Origin: Flavihumibacter cheonanensis
Lineage (GTDB): Bacteria > Bacteroidota > Bacteroidia > Chitinophagales > Chitinophagaceae
DNA length: 64,000 nt
Reading direction: 5' to 3'
Assembly: GCF_022352215.1 (NCBI RefSeq)
Contig: NZ_JAKRWF010000001.1
Coordinates: 372,001-436,000 of the forward strand
The translations under genes were made by a program, and so were the position numbers. The notes under the pieces are model-generated. The model did not search any database. It was not told the origin of the DNA and saw only the letters and a program-made list of their open reading frames with translations. Positions 7,001 through 16,457 of this stretch are shown here, piece after piece (within the stretch, counting starts at the first letter, position 1; every line of letters begins with the position of its first letter).

Positions 7001-8638
7001 TCAATCCCGGCGAAAGGAAAAGCCAACTCCAAGGGTATAATAAATGTCCTTGAAATCAATCATTTTACCGCCGCCGCGTAACTGGAAGCCCCCTACATCG
7101 ATAATAGCACCTGCTTCCACCACCGGTTTTATGAATTGCTGATCGGTATTTTTAATCCATTCAGATTCTACAAATCGTCCACTGTCATTGTATTCATCTA
7201 CCTGAATGGAGAGTTGGGAATAATTAATTCCCCCTCCGGCATACAACCATAAAGGGAAGGCGATTTTTTTGGTTAGTCCCAGTGTGCCATCAAAATGACT
7301 GGTACGCGTTTCTCCAGTCGGACGAACATCATCAAATACACTTCCATCATACACACCCTGGTCATTTACTGTGTAAAAACTATTTCCCTGAAAGAAACTC
7401 TCATTTGCACGCACAGTAACATACATTCCAACCTTACGGTTATTAATAGTGCCAAAAGATAAGCCGATTGGCGCCAGGCTATCATATACATAAGCAATAA
7501 AGCCACGATTCGGTCTGCCATACCGTATTGCTTTTTTGTTGGCCGTTTTCAGCGCTGCCTCAAGAGCCGGAGTACTACTACATATGGTTTGCACTTTCGT
7601 CAGATAAGCAATGGACTGCTTTTGTGCAAATGCTGTTTTTTTATCTTTTTCTTTATCAGCTGCTGCCTGGTAGGTATCACACATGGTTTGACGTGCGGCT
7701 GCGGTTTCTGAACCATTTGGATATTGTTTCAGGTATTTACCGAAGTAATACTCCATGTCTTTGAAATTGTTTTCTGTCGCAGCTTTGTTTCCAAAACGGA
7801 TCAGCGCGCGCATCACAATTTCATCTGCTTCTGCTTTATGATTACGTAAAGTAGTGCCCTTTAAATAGCTTTCAAATGCTTCGAGTGTATTAGTCTTGCG
7901 AGTAGTCTGCCAGGCAAGTTCATCCTCTGCCAGTTTTTTTTGCGAACTGGCTTCTGTATCATTCGGCTGGAAACGAAGTGCAGTTGAGAAGTTGCTAATT
8001 GCTGTACTGTAATTTCCATTTTTCATATTTTGTTTACCCAATAACAGCGCTTCATTGTAACCATTGAGTTTAGTCATCTCCGGGGTATTGTTAATTCGCT
8101 TGTATAAAGCCTGGGCTCCAGGATCATTCGCCAGGGCCGGATCTTTTAATATTTCCAACGCCTGCGGATAGTTTTTTTGTTCAACATATAACTCAACTGC
8201 ATTTAGTGCAAACTCGGTTTTCATTTTATCGAGTTCCCAAAGCTTTTTCCATTCATCAGCAGCTCGTTTACTGCCCTGTTTTTCCTGTTTTTCGGCAAGT
8301 TCTAATACCTGGTTTGCTTCCCGGTACTGGTTAATCTCATTTTTTAATGCTGCTATCAAAGTTTTTAGCTCCGCGTCTGCTAAGGGTTCTGCTTGTGCAA
8401 GGTATTCACTGGCCTTATCAGGCTGATTTAATTTCAGGAATGCCATCGCAGTATAATAAAATCCATTTCCTTTTGTAGGATCTGCAATAACCAGGTCAGG
8501 AGCAGCTACAACTACTTCATCCCAACGGCCATTTTTAATATGATCTTTTATCTTTCTTTCAATTGTGAAAAAATCATCGGTTTGAGCTATTGCCAGTATG
8601 TTGCATACCAACAGAAGTCCGGTTAGAATTGCCTTCAT
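7001..8638 (-). CDS. Secreted TPR-containing protein with C-terminal beta-rich domain
   Basis: 545 residues. A signal peptide (MKAILTGLLLVCNILAIAQ) is followed by roughly 350 residues of helical tetratricopeptide-like repeats (for example AISNFSTALRFQPNDTEA). A beta-rich C-terminal third of about 160 residues follows, alternating aromatic and glycine residues and ending GVGFSFRRD, as in small outer-membrane barrels. I do not recognise a named family. It lies 16 bp downstream of the coiled-coil gene, so the two are probably co-expressed. The likely location is the periplasm or outer membrane. Confidence 0.75.
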   Translation of the reverse strand: MKAILTGLLLVCNILAIAQTDDFFTIERKIKDHIKNGRWDEVVVAAPDLVIADPTKGNGFYYTAMAFLKLNQPDKASEYLAQAEPLADAELKTLIAALKNEINQYREANQVLELAEKQEKQGSKRAADEWKKLWELDKMKTEFALNAVELYVEQKNYPQALEILKDPALANDPGAQALYKRINNTPEMTKLNGYNEALLLGKQNMKNGNYSTAISNFSTALRFQPNDTEASSQKKLAEDELAWQTTRKTNTLEAFESYLKGTTLRNHKAEADEIVMRALIRFGNKAATENNFKDMEYYFGKYLKQYPNGSETAAARQTMCDTYQAAADKEKDKKTAFAQKQSIAYLTKVQTICSSTPALEAALKTANKKAIRYGRPNRGFIAYVYDSLAPIGLSFGTINNRKVGMYVTVRANESFFQGNSFYTVNDQGVYDGSVFDDVRPTGETRTSHFDGTLGLTKKIAFPLWLYAGGGINYSQLSIQVDEYNDSGRFVESEWIKNTDQQFIKPVVEAGAIIDVGGFQLRGGGKMIDFKDIYYTLGVGFSFRRD

Positions 8639-8654
8639 ATATTGAGTAATTGAA

Positions 8655-10223
8655 TTAATTAGTGATTTTATTCAGGATCATGTCGTACCTGGTTTTGGAT
8701 GAGCTTTTACGAAGCGCATCCATATCGGAATCAGATAAACCATTTACCCATGAATGGTAATGGCCTTTATAGTTTACAGATTCTTCTTCGCAGCCATAAT
8801 AAACACTGTTATTGGCATGCAGGTTATCCATTGACCCTACACAGGTGAGACGATTGTTGGCGATCAGGTTAAATTCTCCCTGGGCATCCCTGCCATAACA
8901 GGAACAACCTGCCTTTTCACAAGCTCTTAATAATCGGATTCGTTCATTATTTGCTTTGGCATCATATTCGGATTGTTTTTTTCTGTACACATCCGTTTTA
9001 TTGTTTACAAGGCTACCAAGCCGCTCCAGTGATGCAATGCGTGCTGTATGTGCATCCTGAAGAATTTTTCGTTTCGTTGTAAATGCATTCCGTAATCCTT
9101 TCAATGCCTCTTCCTGTATGGATGACAGGTTTACTGTCAACTCCCAGATCTTGTCTTCAGCTTCCTTAATTTCTTCCAACAGTTGACGGCGATCGGTTGA
9201 ATATTTTTCATCAGTTGCCTGTATTTCACTTAGCTGCTGACTGATCCGGTTTTCCAGCTCCTTGCTGTCAGTATCCATTGCTGTTTTCTGCTCTGCTGTT
9301 AATTTGGTATTTAATTGGAGCTCAGATTTGATAGAAGATAATTTTGTTCTGAGACCATTCAATTCGGAACGTAATCTATTGCTTCGGTCCTTGTGTAATT
9401 GATCCAGTTCATTGATGCGACTCCGGTTTGTAGTTATTTTCTCATTGAATTGTTTCTTGTCCTGTTCTACTTTTTTCGCTACTTTTTCTTTTAATTCACT
9501 CAGAGCTTTTGCCTCTTCCTGCTGCAACTCACTTAGTTTAACATTGATGATATTAATTCGGTCTTCGGCATAATGTTTCTCAGCCAGCGTTCGTAATATT
9601 TCATCCACCCAGGTCAGCGTAATTGATTTTGCTTCCTGAACAACTTTATCCTTGTAATCTTTACTCAGGGCTACAATTTTTGCCCGCATATCATCTGTTT
9701 TACCACGCAGCTCATTCATTTGTTTATCAATGTCTGCCCGCTTTCTGGTAAATTCATTTTCCTCCGTCTGGAATTTTTTGATTAATTCCTCCTGGGCTGC
9801 GATCAGTCGATCGTATTCCGCCATCTTACTATCAATATGTTCTTTGGTTGCCGGTACGGATACACCATTTACCCTGCGTAAATGCCCCTGATAGGTTTCG
9901 GAGCCACCTCTTTCAATTTCTGATTTAGGTCTTTTGCACTGACTGCAATAGAGTCCACTGCGAAGTTCTCTGAGTGCATTTGCTTTCTCCGCAATGAGGT
10001 CATTCAGTTTCTTTTTTAGCGCCAGGAGTTTTTGATTTTCTGCATCATACGATTCAAGATGCTGTCGGTTGAGTGCTCCAATTTTTTCATCATTGGCCTG
10101 GATGGTAGTAGCCAGGCTTTCTATGGTAGACAAGGTACCTGCGCCAGCCGTTTGGGCAAGCAGTTGCAAAGGGGTGCCCGCCAGTATGGCAGCCACCAGC
10201 ATACTAATCAGTTTCATCGGCAA
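8655..10223 (-). CDS. Secreted long coiled-coil protein with cysteine clusters, unknown function
   Basis: 522 residues. After a signal peptide (about residues 1-24, ending LLAQ), the protein is almost entirely heptad-rich coiled coil from about 30 to 430. It is interrupted near residues 93-96 by a CSQC motif (CSQCKRPKSEIE) and ends in a compact domain with CEKAGCSCYGRD and a further isolated cysteine. The cysteine spacing suggests disulfides or a small metal site. No catalytic motif is visible. It probably forms a two-gene operon with the TPR protein. M1 and M3 are both possible starts. Confidence 0.75.
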   Translation of the reverse strand: MPMKLISMLVAAILAGTPLQLLAQTAGAGTLSTIESLATTIQANDEKIGALNRQHLESYDAENQKLLALKKKLNDLIAEKANALRELRSGLYCSQCKRPKSEIERGGSETYQGHLRRVNGVSVPATKEHIDSKMAEYDRLIAAQEELIKKFQTEENEFTRKRADIDKQMNELRGKTDDMRAKIVALSKDYKDKVVQEAKSITLTWVDEILRTLAEKHYAEDRINIINVKLSELQQEEAKALSELKEKVAKKVEQDKKQFNEKITTNRSRINELDQLHKDRSNRLRSELNGLRTKLSSIKSELQLNTKLTAEQKTAMDTDSKELENRISQQLSEIQATDEKYSTDRRQLLEEIKEAEDKIWELTVNLSSIQEEALKGLRNAFTTKRKILQDAHTARIASLERLGSLVNNKTDVYRKKQSEYDAKANNERIRLLRACEKAGCSCYGRDAQGEFNLIANNRLTCVGSMDNLHANNSVYYGCEEESVNYKGHYHSWVNGLSDSDMDALRKSSSKTRYDMILNKITN

Positions 10224-10302
10224 AGGGTTGAACTAACTTCAACGGCTAAACGCAGCATTTATTTTAACTTATCATGAACAGGCGGATTAAAATTATATAA
10301 AT

Positions 10303-10334
10303 AAAAAAGGCTGTCTCAAATGAGGCAGCCTTTA
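10303..10334 (-). terminator. Intrinsic terminator of secDF
   Basis: AAAGGCTGTCTCA (10306-10318) pairs with TGAGGCAGCCTTT (10321-10333), with one mismatch. Read on the minus strand it is followed by six T, 19 bp after the secDF stop. Confidence 0.85.
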
Positions 10335-10352
10335 TGAAATAAAAATATAATA

Positions 10353-13300
10353 CTACGCTTTCGCTGCTGATGGAGCTGTTGTTGTAGCAGCGGATTCCAT
10401 TACCTCGTTGGAATCTCCTCCCAGTGGTTTGCTTTTTCCGAAATCCACCAGGATCGGAGCAGCCACAAAGATGGATGAATACACACCGGTGATCACACCT
10501 ATCAACATCGCAAAAGCAAATCCTTTGGTTACTTCACCACCTACCAGGAAGAGGATCAGGATGGTCAGGAATACCGTTACAGAAGTCATAATGGTTCTGC
10601 TTAAGGTATCGTTGATGGATTTGTTGATGATCTGTGCGCGGGTTGCATTCTTCATGAGGTGACTGTTTTCACGAATCCGGTCAAACACGATCACCGTATC
10701 ATTGGTAGAGAAACCAATCACTGTCAGAATCGCCGCGATAAAGTGCTGATCAATCTCCAGTGAGAACGGTACAATGTCCTTAAAGAAAGAGAATACAATC
10801 AGTGTTACCAGCGCATCGTGAATCAACGCCACAATTGTACCGAAAGAATAACGCCAGTCGCGGAAACGAATCAGGATATACAGGAAGATCGCCAGCAACG
10901 ACCAGAAAGTGGCCCATTTAGCACCCTGCTTCAGGTCATCCGAAATAGTAGGCACTACCTTCTTGGAACCCTGCTTGTATTTGGTATCAAACTCCTCAGC
11001 TGTCGCATTTGCTGGCAGGAAGTTTTTCAATCCTTCAAATAGTTTCGCCTGCACCTGGTCATCCACTTCCGGACCGGATTGTTCAATCAGGTAATCAGTT
11101 GTGATATCCAGTTGATTGGGACCACCATAGGTTTTGATAATCGGAGTACTTCCCAGCACTTTCTCCAGGTCATTCGCAACTGCTGCAGTTGAAACAGGCT
11201 TGTCAAACTTCACGATGAAGCTACGTCCACCACTGAATTCCACACCCTGGTTAAAACCGTTGATCAAAGCACCAATACCCAATGCCAGAATGATGGCAGA
11301 TATGATATAAGTTACTTTCCGCACTTTCACGAAATCAAAATTCGCTTTCTTGAAGAGGTTGCGACTGATACCCGTGAAATATTTGAAGTGACGATTTTTA
11401 TTGGTCCAGAAATCAGTAACCAGGCGGGAAACCAGGATACCGCAGAACAGGCTCAGCAACAAACCGAGGATCTGTGTGGTTGCGAATCCAAGTACCGGAC
11501 CTAAACCGAAATAAAACAATATAAAGGCGGTTAACAGGGAGGTAAGGTGACCATCCAGTACAGGTGCCAGAGAGCGGCTATAGCCATCATTCACGGCCTG
11601 CTGGTAAGATTTACCTCTTGTCAGTTCATCCTTGATACGTTCAAAGATTACCACATTGGTATCCACCGCCATACCGATGGTCAATACCAGACCCGCAATA
11701 CCTGGAGCTGTCAGTGTTGCATTCAACGAACTCAGCACACCCACGGTGAAGAGCAGGTTCAGGATCAGTGAAATATTGGCAACCCATCCGGCTGTGTTGT
11801 AATATACCAGCATCAGGATGAAGATCACTGCAAAAGAAATAAGGAAAGAAAGAGAACCACCGGAGATGGCTTCCTGTCCCAGTGTAGGTCCAACTACCTG
11901 CTCCTGTACGATTTTCGCAGGTGCATCCAGTTTACCACTCTTCAGGATATTGGAAAGATCCTGACCTTCCTGAACAGAGAAAGAACCAGATATCTGTGAA
12001 TTACCTCCAGTGATGGGTTCATTTACATTAGGAGCAGAGTATACGATATCATCCAGAACAATCGCAATAGCGCGACCAACATTATCGCCGGTCATCTTTG
12101 CCCAGATTTTTTCACCCTGCTTGCTCATGGTCATGTTTACCGTAACCTGGTTGGTAACCGGGTTGAAATCCTGGAAGGCATCGGTAATATTCTCTCCTTC
12201 AAGTTTGGCTTTTTCAGAACCAGGAATCGTTTTGATCGCATAGAGTGCAACAAAATCCTGCACTTTGCCATCTTCGTTTTTCTCTGGCATGCCAAAGAGG
12301 AACTTCACATCGCCAGGCATATTATTCTGAACCACGGGGTTCTTCAGATAAGACATGGCCAGTGCTGTATCTTTCGTTGCTACATAACCGAGATTAGGTG
12401 CATAGGATACGCGTCCATCCTGACCCTGCTGAGGCGGAATAAACTGGATAGTTGCCAGCAGCGGATTTGCTGCACGGGCCGCTTCCGGTGTCTGTGCTGC
12501 TGCAGTCTTGGAAGTGTCTCCACTCTTCAACACATTGGCAAGAGAAGTAGTATCAGTTGCTTTGGCGCTTGTATCAACTGCTGCAGGTTTTGCAACCGTG
12601 TCGGTTGCAGAAGTTCCTTTCAGGTAAGCAGCCAGGGCTTTGTCAGAAGCTTCCAGGCTACGGTCCAGTTCACCAATATTATATACTTCAAAGAACTGCA
12701 GGTTGGCGGTAGACTGAAGATATTTACGAACCCGCTCAGGATCACTTGCACCAGCCAGTTCCACAGTAATGATACCCTTGGTTTCATCGAGTGAAATATT
12801 TGGCTGTGCAACCCCGAACTTGTCGATACGTTTGGTCAACACATCATAAGTCTGCTTCATGGCAGCGGTAGCCTGTTCGCGGATATAACTTACAACAGCT
12901 TCATCCGATGCATCCACTTTCAGGCGGTTACGGGTGCTGTTAGCAAACAGGGGCGCCATTCGGATACCCGGATTCACTTCCTTGAAGGATTGTGCAAACA
13001 GGGAAATGAAATCCGCATCAGAATTTGCCTTTCTGCGGGTTGCTTCATCAATCGCTTTTTTCAGGTTCGCATCAGCAGGATTGTTGCTCAATCCTTTGAT
13101 CAGTCCGTCCAGCGCAACATCCATAGTTACGTTGATACCGCCCTGCAAATCCAGTCCCAGCAGCAATTCGTTCTCTTTTGCTTTCTGGTAAGTGTGCCCC
13201 CACCAGGTAATTTTTTCATTGCGGGTGCTGTCCTGCAGACGACGAACCGTTGACTTCTTGATCTCATTCAGCGTATCCTGGTACTGGAGTTGGAGTTCCT

Positions 13301-13466
13301 GGTTACCGGGGTACTTTTGTTCTGGTTTAGGGTAGGTGTTGTTTACGTACCGCAGTGCCTTTTCTTCGATGCCTTTTTCATGCTGATTTACGAACCAGGT
13401 AAAAGATAACTGGTACAAAGAAATCAGAATTAAGAAAGCAGTAAAGATGCTCACGAGTATTCTCAT
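10353..13466 (-). CDS. secDF: Fused protein translocase subunit SecDF
   Basis: 1037-residue fusion of SecD and SecF, the membrane complex that uses proton motive force to pull exported proteins through SecYEG. The N-terminus has one membrane helix. The P1 head starts at LGLDLQGGINVTMDV (LGLDLRGG in the family). SecD membrane helices follow near residues 580-720, and SecF begins around GVEFSGGRSFIVKF with its own five-helix block. An Ala/Thr-rich insertion of about 80 residues lies in the SecD periplasmic region. SecD-SecF fusion is the usual arrangement in Bacteroidota. It is monocistronic, with a -7 box upstream and a terminator downstream. Confidence 0.97.
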   Translation of the reverse strand: MRILVSIFTAFLILISLYQLSFTWFVNQHEKGIEEKALRYVNNTYPKPEQKYPGNQELQLQYQDTLNEIKKSTVRRLQDSTRNEKITWWGHTYQKAKENELLLGLDLQGGINVTMDVALDGLIKGLSNNPADANLKKAIDEATRRKANSDADFISLFAQSFKEVNPGIRMAPLFANSTRNRLKVDASDEAVVSYIREQATAAMKQTYDVLTKRIDKFGVAQPNISLDETKGIITVELAGASDPERVRKYLQSTANLQFFEVYNIGELDRSLEASDKALAAYLKGTSATDTVAKPAAVDTSAKATDTTSLANVLKSGDTSKTAAAQTPEAARAANPLLATIQFIPPQQGQDGRVSYAPNLGYVATKDTALAMSYLKNPVVQNNMPGDVKFLFGMPEKNEDGKVQDFVALYAIKTIPGSEKAKLEGENITDAFQDFNPVTNQVTVNMTMSKQGEKIWAKMTGDNVGRAIAIVLDDIVYSAPNVNEPITGGNSQISGSFSVQEGQDLSNILKSGKLDAPAKIVQEQVVGPTLGQEAISGGSLSFLISFAVIFILMLVYYNTAGWVANISLILNLLFTVGVLSSLNATLTAPGIAGLVLTIGMAVDTNVVIFERIKDELTRGKSYQQAVNDGYSRSLAPVLDGHLTSLLTAFILFYFGLGPVLGFATTQILGLLLSLFCGILVSRLVTDFWTNKNRHFKYFTGISRNLFKKANFDFVKVRKVTYIISAIILALGIGALINGFNQGVEFSGGRSFIVKFDKPVSTAAVANDLEKVLGSTPIIKTYGGPNQLDITTDYLIEQSGPEVDDQVQAKLFEGLKNFLPANATAEEFDTKYKQGSKKVVPTISDDLKQGAKWATFWSLLAIFLYILIRFRDWRYSFGTIVALIHDALVTLIVFSFFKDIVPFSLEIDQHFIAAILTVIGFSTNDTVIVFDRIRENSHLMKNATRAQIINKSINDTLSRTIMTSVTVFLTILILFLVGGEVTKGFAFAMLIGVITGVYSSIFVAAPILVDFGKSKPLGGDSNEVMESAATTTAPSAAKA

Positions 13467-13507
13467 CGCAATACTTGTTTCGTTTTTTGTAGTTTTTTAA
13501 AGAGTGG

Positions 13508-13515
13508 CAAATATA
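13508..13515 (-). promoter_or_regulatory. -7 element (TATATTTG) for secDF
   Basis: On the minus strand TATATTTG exactly matches TAnnTTTG, about 40 bp upstream of the secDF start at 13466. No convincing TTG is seen at -33. Confidence 0.55.
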
Positions 13516-13609
13516 GGATTTCGGATGAAATATTGACAGGGTGGGAGTTTATTGCTGCCGGAACCGGAAAAATTCCGGAATTTGTGCCTCCTGGAACTAA
13601 AAAGAAACT

Positions 13610-14329
13610 ATGAGTTGGAGGAATACGATCCTGGCGGGATGGATTAGCTGCCTGACACTTGCAGGCTGCCTGAAGCAGGAGGACAAAACCGATGAGGGAC
13701 CGAAAACCAATATCCTGCTGGTAAATGCTGCCCTGGATGCTGCGGAAGTGAACCTGCTGCTAGATGGAGAACCACTGGCACCGGCTGACCTGGCTTTTGG
13801 AGAAGCCGGACAGGTAAATGAAAATGGCTATATAAAAGCCCGGCCCGGAGTTCAAACTATTGGCTGGAAGATTGGCGGAGAGACCCTTACAGATGATAAG
13901 TTTTTGATCTGGGACCCGAACAGCTATTATACCGTACTACATTTTGACACAGCGGTAAATGGTTTTGGGCGATGGACCATCATTGAAGATGAGCCAGAAT
14001 TTTCAGACACCCTGGCAAAAGTGCGTTTCATCAATTGTATAGCCGGAACCGATTCCCTGAATTTGATACTCATCAATAATGAGGATACCCTTCAGGTGGC
14101 CAATCGCCGTGCCTTCCTGGAAGCCACCGGAATTACCGGAACCGCCTTTTCTGTAAATGTGTTCCCGGGAACCTGGCGGTATGAACTGACAGACAAGAAC
14201 AACGTATTATTGGAAACTGCTGATCTTTTATTGACCAGGGGAGAAGTGTATAGCTTTATCGGAATCGGTGAAACTGGTTCAACAGGAGAGAAGCAGCCCC
14301 GGATACTGGCCGTTCGGCAAAAGAAATGA
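13610..14329 (+). CDS. Lipoprotein, DUF4397-like
   Basis: 239 residues with a lipoprotein signal ending in TLAGC, so the mature protein would be acylated at that Cys (residue about 20). The rest looks like two related beta-sandwich units: TNILLVNAALDAAEVNLLLDG and VRFINCIAGTDSLNLILIN both resemble the start of DUF4397 domains (FxNASP type). Function is unknown. It is a single gene between secDF (divergent) and the aminotransferase 78 bp downstream. The DUF4397 assignment is by pattern only. Confidence 0.7.
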   Translation: MSWRNTILAGWISCLTLAGCLKQEDKTDEGPKTNILLVNAALDAAEVNLLLDGEPLAPADLAFGEAGQVNENGYIKARPGVQTIGWKIGGETLTDDKFLIWDPNSYYTVLHFDTAVNGFGRWTIIEDEPEFSDTLAKVRFINCIAGTDSLNLILINNEDTLQVANRRAFLEATGITGTAFSVNVFPGTWRYELTDKNNVLLETADLLLTRGEVYSFIGIGETGSTGEKQPRILAVRQKK

Positions 14330-14407
14330 CTGGAATAAACCGGCCAATTCGTATTTTTACCAATTGTCAAGCAATCATTCTTAATCAAACCAATTTAGCA
14401 ACACAAA

Positions 14408-15598
14408 ATGTCTTTATCATCCCGGTTGCAGCGCTTTAGCGAACCCGAAACGCTGCGAATGGCCAAAATGGGCCGTGAACTTCGTGCCAAAGGATTTGAC
14501 GTAATCGATCTGAGTTTGGGTGAACCTGATTTTGATACACCAGAACACATCAAGGAAGCAGCGAAAAAAGCAGTAGATGAAAACTGGAGCCATTATCCTC
14601 CGGTTGCAGGTTACCCGGATCTGCGTGAAGCAGTGTGCACCAAACTGAAACGTGATAATAACCTCGATTATAAACCGGAGAATATCCTGGTATCTACAGG
14701 TGCTAAGCAAAGTATCGCGAACCTGATCATGGCATTGGTTGATACGGGTGATGAAGTGATCATCCCAACACCTTATTGGGTATCCTATTCTGAAATTGTG
14801 AAGATGTCGGAAGGGGTACCTGTGATGATCCGCACTTCTGCAGCATCCGGATACAAAGTAACGGCGGCAGAAGTAGAAGCGGCCATTACACCGAAGACCA
14901 AACTATTCATGTTTTCTTCTCCCTGCAATCCTACCGGTGCTGTGTACACAAAGGAAGAGTTGTCTGCCCTGGCAGATGTATTCCGCAAACATCCGCAGGT
15001 ATATATCATGAGTGATGAGATCTATGAATACATCAATTACGTGGGTAAACATGAGAGCATCGCACAGTTTGAGGATATCAAGGATCGTGTGATTATTATC
15101 AACGGGTTAAGCAAGGGTTTTGCAATGACCGGCTATCGTTTGGGTTTTATTGCCGGCGCTCCGGAGATTGTGAAAGCCTGTGAAAAAATACAAGGACAAA
15201 TCACCAGTGGTGCCAATGCAGTAACACAGCGTGCGGCGATTGTAGCACTCACAACTGACCTGGCTCCCAGCAAGGCAATGGTGAAAGAGTTTGCAGAGCG
15301 GAAGAAGGTAATCATGGCGCGACTTGCAGAGATTCCAGGAATCACCTGCAATGAGCCGGATGGTGCATTTTATGTGTTCCCGGATATCAGCTCCTATTTT
15401 GGAAAATCCGATGGCACAACTACAGTAAATAATTCGGATGAGCTTTGTTTTTACATACTTGAGAATGCGCATGTAACAACTGTTACAGGTAAAGCATTCG
15501 GAGAAGATAAATGCATACGTATCGCGTACACGAACAGTCTGCCTAAGATTGAGGAAGGGATGGCACGAATTAAAGCAGTGCTGGCGAAGTTGAAGTGA
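14408..15598 (+). CDS. PLP-dependent aminotransferase class I/II (aspartate aminotransferase type)
   Basis: 396-residue fold-type I aminotransferase of the AspC/AspB subgroup Ib, moving an amino group between aspartate (or an aromatic amino acid) and 2-oxoglutarate. Landmarks are DLSLGEPDFDTP, SHYPPVAGYPDLREA, STGAKQSIANL, FSSPCNPTGAVYTKEE, MSDEIYEYINY, and the PLP lysine in NGLSKGFAMTGYRLGF. The C-terminal arginine region is RIAYTNSLPKIEEGM. Full length. A heptad repeat and a strong terminator follow. Confidence 0.93.
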   Translation: MSLSSRLQRFSEPETLRMAKMGRELRAKGFDVIDLSLGEPDFDTPEHIKEAAKKAVDENWSHYPPVAGYPDLREAVCTKLKRDNNLDYKPENILVSTGAKQSIANLIMALVDTGDEVIIPTPYWVSYSEIVKMSEGVPVMIRTSAASGYKVTAAEVEAAITPKTKLFMFSSPCNPTGAVYTKEELSALADVFRKHPQVYIMSDEIYEYINYVGKHESIAQFEDIKDRVIIINGLSKGFAMTGYRLGFIAGAPEIVKACEKIQGQITSGANAVTQRAAIVALTTDLAPSKAMVKEFAERKKVIMARLAEIPGITCNEPDGAFYVFPDISSYFGKSDGTTTVNNSDELCFYILENAHVTTVTGKAFGEDKCIRIAYTNSLPKIEEGMARIKAVLAKLK

Positions 15599-15610
15599 GG
15601 GTAAGGAGGT

Positions 15611-15638
15611 GAGACGTCAGACGTTAGACGTGAGAAGA
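15611..15638. repeat. Heptad repeat, 4 units
   Basis: GAGACGT, CAGACGT, TAGACGT, GAGAAGA in 7-bp register, directly between the aminotransferase stop and its terminator. The units match those at 528 and 54478. Confidence 0.75.
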
Positions 15639-15640
15639 GA

Positions 15641-15674
15641 AACACCCGACGGGTAACCTGTCGGGTGTTTTTTG
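15641..15674 (+). terminator. Intrinsic terminator after aminotransferase
   Basis: ACACCCGAC (15642-15650) pairs with GTCGGGTGT (15660-15668) around a 9-nt loop, followed by a T-run to 15673. Confidence 0.9.
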
Positions 15675-15696
15675 TTGTCCATTCAGCTTAATTTGA

Positions 15697-15805
15697 TCGT
15701 TCACTCACCGTTCCGGCACCGTTGTTTGACCGTTCTGGCATCGTTCTATCACCGTTCATGAACCGTCAGTGAACCGTTCTGGAATCGTTCCTGACCATTC
15801 AGGAA
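15697..15805. repeat. Degenerate 11-bp tandem repeat, 10 units
   Basis: Units with consensus close to CCGTTCTGGAA: TCGTTCACTCA, CCGTTCCGGCA, CCGTTGTTTGA, CCGTTCTGGCA, TCGTTCTATCA, CCGTTCATGAA, CCGTCAGTGAA, CCGTTCTGGAA, TCGTTCCTGA (10 bp), CCATTCAGGAA. Eight successive units keep an exact 11-bp period. No open frame covers the array. It fills the gap between the aminotransferase terminator and the end of coaE. A further weak unit, CCATTCAGCTT, lies at 15679. Confidence 0.8.
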
Positions 15806-15881
15806 TGATAAACTTTACTTATCAGAAGGAGGAAAACTCGCTTATATGATATTACGAAAATTCGATCTCAGCGCCAAAAAA

Positions 15882-16457
15882 TTATTTCAAGCGTTCATGT
15901 AGTTTCAGCACTTGTGGCAACACTAATTGCTGATCGTCATTTACTACAACAAAATCACAGAGTCTCATTTTTACAGATTCATCAATCTGGTTGGCCATGC
16001 GCTGCAGAACCTGCTCACGGGTTAGGTTATCACGTTGCATCACACGATGGATGCGCAGTGCCTGGGGAGCATATACTCCAATGACATAATCCAGTTCATC
16101 CTGTGTGCCGGATTCAAATATCAGGGCTGCTTCTTTAATAGCGTAAGGGGTAGTTTGCCTGCTCATCCATTCTTTCCCAAAGCGGATGGTTGCAGGATGT
16201 ACCAGGGCGTTGAGTGCCTCCAGTTTGCTTCTATCTTTAAAGACAAGAGAGGAAATATAGGAACGGTTCAGGGTACCGTTGAGGTAGGCATCAGGACCGA
16301 ATAAAGCGGTTATGGATGCCCGTAAGGCAGGGTCATTTTCCATCAGGCTTTTTGCGGCGGTATCTGCATTGTAAACCGGAATGCCCAGGTGTTCAAACAC
16401 CTTTGCTACGATCGATTTACCACTGCCGATACCGCCGGTTATGCCTATTTTCAACAT
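15882..16457 (-). CDS. coaE: Dephospho-CoA kinase
   Basis: 191-residue P-loop kinase that phosphorylates dephospho-CoA in the last step of coenzyme A synthesis. The Walker A motif is GGIGSGKS near residues 8-15. NADTAAKSLMEND matches the family's nucleotide/CoA-binding region, followed by HPATIRFGKEWM, ALIFESGTQDELDYVIGVYAP and the LTREQVLQRMANQ lid. The start codon overlaps the yajC stop by one base (TAATG), indicating coupled translation. Last gene of the nusB - DUF1573 - yajC - coaE operon. Confidence 0.95.
   Translation of the reverse strand: MLKIGITGGIGSGKSIVAKVFEHLGIPVYNADTAAKSLMENDPALRASITALFGPDAYLNGTLNRSYISSLVFKDRSKLEALNALVHPATIRFGKEWMSRQTTPYAIKEAALIFESGTQDELDYVIGVYAPQALRIHRVMQRDNLTREQVLQRMANQIDESVKMRLCDFVVVNDDQQLVLPQVLKLHERLK

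Noticed and set aside
15697-15805. CRISPR array
   Set aside because: The 11-bp units are contiguous and degenerate with no spacers, and no cas genes are near.
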